Assembly (NCBI RefSeq): GCF_009730915.1
Contig: NC_052482.1
Location: forward strand, 20,304,345 to 20,368,344
Reading direction: 5' to 3'
DNA length: 64,000 nt
Source: Dioscorea cayenensis subsp. rotundata
Taxonomy: Eukaryota > Streptophyta > Magnoliopsida > Dioscoreales > Dioscoreaceae
Shown here in pieces: positions 59,762 to 64,000 of this stretch. Both the position numbers and the translations under genes were made by a program. The notes under the pieces are model-generated. The model did no database searches, had not been told where the DNA came from, and was given only the letters and a program-made list of their open reading frames with translations. Each line of letters starts with the position of its first letter. The first letter of the stretch is position 1.

Positions 59762-61784
59762 CTAAGAATTGATGGCTATGTCCTTCATGGAGGCAGTGTC
59801 AACTTTGGGAGGGCCGGAATGTCGCCTTCCCAGACTCGCCGGTGAAGTCACGCCATTCTTATCTCCGGCAGGAAAAGACAACCTCTTCTTCACCACAAGC
59901 CCCTTCTCTGGTGTCTCAGGTGCATCGCTTGCTGCCGAACTTTGGAACCGGGACTTGGCCCTGGCTGACTCTGTTTGAGCCATGTAGCTAGGGACAGCCG
60001 GAGAACTTGCCAGGCTCTCATCATCCCTTATTGATGATCCTCCAACGCTATGTCGTCTATGCCGTTCTGATTGCAGGCTGATCATGCTCCTTGAGTCATC
60101 ATCTAACATCGCCCAGCCACTTTTTGGGCTTGCCGATTTGATCTTCCCGGTGAGAGGTGTCGGCTTAAAGGGAGGGGTTGCAGGGGAATGGCGGTTCACC
60201 TTCAGGGATAGACCAGAGACACGTTCTGAGTTGGAGTCACGACGAGCATAAGCCTTGGTTATATCCCCAGCAACACTCCGGGCAGCGCTTTTCACAGAGG
60301 CCTGATCGTTGCTTGTTTCTTTATCAGCCACACTCCGGCTCTCCCATGGCCTCGCCGCCATCCAGCGTTCCAACCAGCTCCAACCCCATTGTGGATTGCT
60401 TGGATCTGTAAACAGTGGATTCCCTGACCTTGAAGAGCTCTTCCACTGGAGGACAACCAAATCATGCGATGAACATAACCGATAAGAATGTTTAATGCAC
60501 AATGTCAACAAAAATTAGAAGGCGAGATAGTAAAAGAAATCAATTTCTAGGATTCAAATGTCGAAAATGTGCAGTACCTGATGAGAGAATGCATAAGCCA
60601 TCGCTCTTTCTCTTCGAACAGCAGCTTCTTGTTTACTCAACAGACTTGCATCAGTTTGCTCTTTCGTTTGCGGACTGTCATTCCAGTCATCTCCACCCTG
60701 ACAGAGAAGAAAAGATCGGTTAATGACTCATTCAAGATGCTCTCCAAAGCTTGTTTTCTCCATATGCAGTAAAACCATACACAAGGATGCAATTCATCAG
60801 AATTGATATAACGAAGTCAAATATCATCAATGAGTATCTAGCTTCACTAGATTTCACAGGAGGAGATGTAGATATAAAAAGCGAAGTATGGTGCAGTATC
60901 AATACCCTCCATTTCTCGAGGTCTCTTCCGTTTTTAAGCAATAGTTGTCGTTGAAGGGCTTGATTCTCCTCAGACATTCTAATCCTTCTTGAACGGATCT
61001 GTGATTGAACTCTTGCCAGTGTTTGCATGCATCGCAGTGTGGTTGTAGCTTGCCGCTTCACAGCATCACCTTGAATTAGTGATTTCAATCTAACCAATCC
61101 TCTCAAAGCCCGTAGCGCTCTCCTCGCCTAAATAAAGATCATGATTAGCAAAATCAACCATGAGTATCAACACATTAAATCATACAACTACAAAGTTCCA
61201 ATTTTTTTCATACAATTTCAACATAAAAGAACAAATATGGCTCTGTATCAAATGGCACAAGAGAGAACAGGTATTGAGTATTATACCAGATATCCTCGGA
61301 AAGCAGTCTGGATTTTGATAGCAGCAGCCTCTTCGGATAATTTTACAGAGAACTTCGACGGAGTAATCACACGCTCAAAATCAGCAGGAGTTGGAGCAGC
61401 AGGAGAAGTCGGTTCTGCGGTTTTGGCAGTGGGCAGTGCCACTGACTGAGTCTGCATGGTTAGCTCATTCTCAGCCAACTTAACCTCCTCAGGATGAGGA
61501 ATAGGCGGCGGTGCCGGAGCTGCACTTGGGGCAGCAACATTGTCCAGTGACTCTGAAAGACATGGTTCTGATTGCTTAGACTTCCCAAATCCCCATTTCT
61601 TCTTGGATTTGTTGACCTGTTGAGAAGAACAAAGATGACATTTTGATCATAATTCTGTTGATGTTATGAGTCACAGAAACAATAAGAGAGGGAGAAGGTG
61701 AATGAGAACTCTGCTTTCCTTATCCTTGGATTCAGGGCTGAAGACTCTTTTCACAGCTCCCAACCATTTCCCATTTCTCCCCAT
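59762..61784 (-). CDS. IQ67-domain (IQD) calmodulin-binding protein
   Basis: IQD proteins bind calmodulin and usually act as scaffolds at microtubules, plasma membrane or nucleus. Exons: 61710-61784, 61287-61616, 60906-61127, 60578-60697, 59762-60445, giving 476 aa with all junctions in phase 0. The start MGRNGKWLGAVKRVFSPESK is typical of the family. The IQ67 domain (about 118-185) has AAAIKIQTAFRGYL, then ARRALRALRGLVRLKSLIQG, then TLRCMQTLARVQSQIRSRR. The phase-0 intron inside it, at 61287/61127, is a hallmark of the family. The C-terminal DUF4005-like motif VPSYMAQTESARAKSR is present. The protein is basic. The exon 1 donor (GTTCTC) is unusually weak; it is chosen because it alone keeps the frame. 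I cannot assign an IQD number. Confidence 0.9.
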
Positions 61785-62720
61785 TCTCTTTTTCTCTTGG
61801 ATCTTGTTATATCATTCCTTTGATTGTATCTGTGGAACAATTTTAAAAAAAAAATTAAGAAACAAAGAGAAGAAAAAGAAGAACAGATCTTGAATTCTTC
61901 CAACAAGTTTGTTGCCTGACATCAACAAGGAACAACTGAAGATTCAAAGAGAAGTGATAACAGTTTAATATTTCCTATTAAATCTCTAAAAGAAAAGGTA
62001 ATTAAAAAAATATAGCAATATAAATACCATCTTTTTCACAATGCAATTCATGATTTCCTCAATTAAAAAAAAAAAAATCTAAGAAAAAAACACATCTCAA
62101 AATGGCTGGAAAACAAGGCAATCAAAACACCATTTTTTAACAAATCATTTCACAATCTGCTCCAAAAAAAAAATGGAACCTTTACACAAAAATCTCATTT
62201 TTCACGTCATAAATAAAACACCACCAGCTCATTTGGCTCCATCTAAACCCAAAAAAAAAAAAATCATGAATTCCAAAACACACACACAAAAACACAAAAC
62301 CACACACATAAAACAAGGAGTAACAACAAACAAAAACCCCAGCAAATGCCCACAAAACCAAGAACCTCATACCTCTCAATTCAGAGCTGCTGCTCAATTC
62401 CTAGATCTCCTGAATCCTCACTCCTCTCTCTCTCTCTCTCTCTCCTCTCAAAACCAGATCTTGGAGACTTGAGAAGAGGGGGAAGTTGAAGAAGGAGGAG
62501 AGGCAAAAAGATCCAGCTGGTGAAACTCCTTGTTAAGTGGGACCCATCTTTGGTGATAGTAGTATTAGAGAGGTAGTGGGACCTACCTTTGTTAATAGTA
62601 AAGAGTGAAAGGTGGGACCCACACCAACCTTCACTGCAAAAAACCATTGGTTCTTTCCCTCACCTATCTTCTTCTTCTTCACTATAAAATAATATAAACC
62701 CAAAAAATAAAAAAACAAAG
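61785..62720 (-). promoter_or_regulatory. IQD 5' UTR, leader intron and promoter
   Basis: On the minus strand a donor GAG|GTATGAGG near 62370 suggests a leader exon upstream and an intron down to just before the start codon. A CT-rich (GA on the minus strand) tract at 62419-62446 lies in the leader. At 62535-62630 a degenerate repeat GGTGGGACCCA / AGTGGGACCT appears three times, a possible duplicated promoter element. Confidence 0.45.
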
Positions 62721-64000
62721 CCTTCTATTATTCTTTTCTTTTTTAATAATAAGATGCCTTGGATTATTCCCTTTTTCTTTGTTCGTCAATAAACAGTGAC
62801 AATTATTTACCAATAATATAATGAAATTTGGCGCTGGATTGTTTGTTTAGAGTGTTTATATTTTACTGGATAAACAGATTTAATTTTCTAGTTTAAATTA
62901 TTTAAAAATATAAATATATTGAGATGGTAATTTAATTTTTGTGTATGTGTTTAACGTGTGCTTTATCCTTATTCTGTAAAAAAAAAATACTTATAATTAT
63001 AAAAATAAATTTTTGTATGTTGTAAAAATGCTAATATTTTTTACTTGTGAGATTTTTTTTGTTTTCTTTTTACTTGTTTATTACATATTATTCATATTTA
63101 ATGTGTCTCTATAATTTTTAATAATAAATTATATTTAATTACATATTATTTAAAATATATTTTAAATAAAAAAATAAATTTGAAAAGTTAATATTTTTTT
63201 ATAGAATTTAAATTATTAATTAATTTTTTAATTCAAATGAATTAGGTAAAATAGATAAATAAAAAAATAGGGAAAAAATAAACTATAAAACTGAATAATA
63301 AATATATTTTGTGGCCCATGTGATATTAATTCCCTCGGTGCAAACAAAATATATTTTTTATTTTTCATTGACCTTCACCTCTCACTGTTATTTGGTTTAA
63401 TTTTATCAAGAATGTGTAAATAATTAAAAATGTTTATAGGGGTTTTTGTGCAAAAGAAAACGTGGATAGGATAACCGTAGACCATCAATGAACGTGTCAG
63501 CATGTAACGGTAACTAAGCATAGGGTGCGCATCCGGTGATCGTACTGACGTTCACCGCTCCATCGCTGGATCCCTCGTGTCGGTGGCCACGTCAGACGCT
63601 CCTCATAAAACACTATTTATTTATTTTTTCTCTTATTATTTATTATGTGTCGGTTGGATAAATTGGACCACTATATTTTAATTTATTTTTTTCCTGATTA
63701 AATGCAACAATTTAAAAAAAAAAAAAATTTATTTGAAACTTTGAGGAATAAAAATTTAAAATATCTTCAAACTTCACTGGCTTTGAAAGAAGCTCGTGAA
63801 CTAACTCTGTTTCAAACTGAAAGAGGTTTCCTTGATTGAGATATCCCAACAAGGACTTGTAAATTTTTTTGGAAATTTAGTAATATATACGATATATATA
63901 ATATGCAATAATTTAAAATCATTATATATTTTATAAAAATTATATACATGGCAGGGTATATTTTTTAATTAAAAATTCACTGTATCAAATTTGAAAAAAC
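62721..64000. other. AT-rich intergenic region at the window end
   Basis: Mostly AT-rich DNA with long A and T runs. A GC-richer patch at 63460-63605 contains GCCACGTCAG, a bZIP-type ACGT word, and may be promoter DNA of a gene beyond the window. No coding region recognised. Confidence 0.45.

Overview
This is nuclear DNA from a flowering plant. The genes have many GT-AG introns, the intergenic DNA is AT-rich, and SIZ1, SYF1, a TMEM70-like protein, EF-1alpha, TIM14 and an IQD protein are all recognisable in plant form. The GC-rich first exon of SYF1 and the style of the repeats hint at a non-grass monocot. That is only a weak guess.

Layout. 1-14.2 kb: a full SIZ1 SUMO E3 ligase gene on the minus strand (16 coding exons), with a MITE, a (TATG)-type microsatellite and a 284-bp tandem duplication in its introns. 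14.3-16.9 kb: AT-rich spacer, then a Site-II-type promoter. 16.97-21.94 kb: SYF1/XAB2 splicing factor on the plus strand (7 exons, 908 aa). 22.46-28.73 kb: a 6.27-kb Mutator-like element (MULE) carrying a decayed DUF1985/PMD-like plus C48 (ULP1-like) protease gene on the plus strand, converging on a decayed N-terminal MURA transposase remnant on the minus strand. 29.2-31.2 kb: mitochondrial TMEM70-like gene (minus). 32.6-38.6 kb: membrane-anchored alpha/beta hydrolase (minus). 39.6-43.2 kb: EF-1alpha (minus), with a single-base frameshift in this sequence, a duplicated leader-intron splice donor and a tRNA-Arg-like gene inside the leader intron. 43.4-56.4 kb: a transposon-rich block. It holds a hAT-like element, a 5'-truncated Copia retrotransposon, a SOBIR1 receptor-kinase pseudogene broken by retroelements, a hAT MITE with a perfect 8-bp target duplication, a second decayed MULE transposase and another TIR element. 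56.8-59.3 kb: TIM14/PAM18 (plus). 59.8-62.6 kb: an IQ67-domain (IQD) calmodulin-binding protein (minus). 62.7-64 kb: AT-rich spacer.

The intact genes are housekeeping or signalling genes that work separately: SUMO ligation, the NineTeen splicing complex, mitochondrial assembly and import, translation elongation, calmodulin scaffolding. They form no operon or cluster. The most unusual object is the MULE at 22.5-28.7 kb. It has two convergent genes, as MuDR does, and its non-coding parts are densely sprinkled with a GTTTAA motif whose dominant orientation flips where the gene direction flips. Exon models were assembled by eye from splice sites. The SIZ1, SYF1, TMEM70-like, TIM14 and IQD models each sum to a multiple of three.
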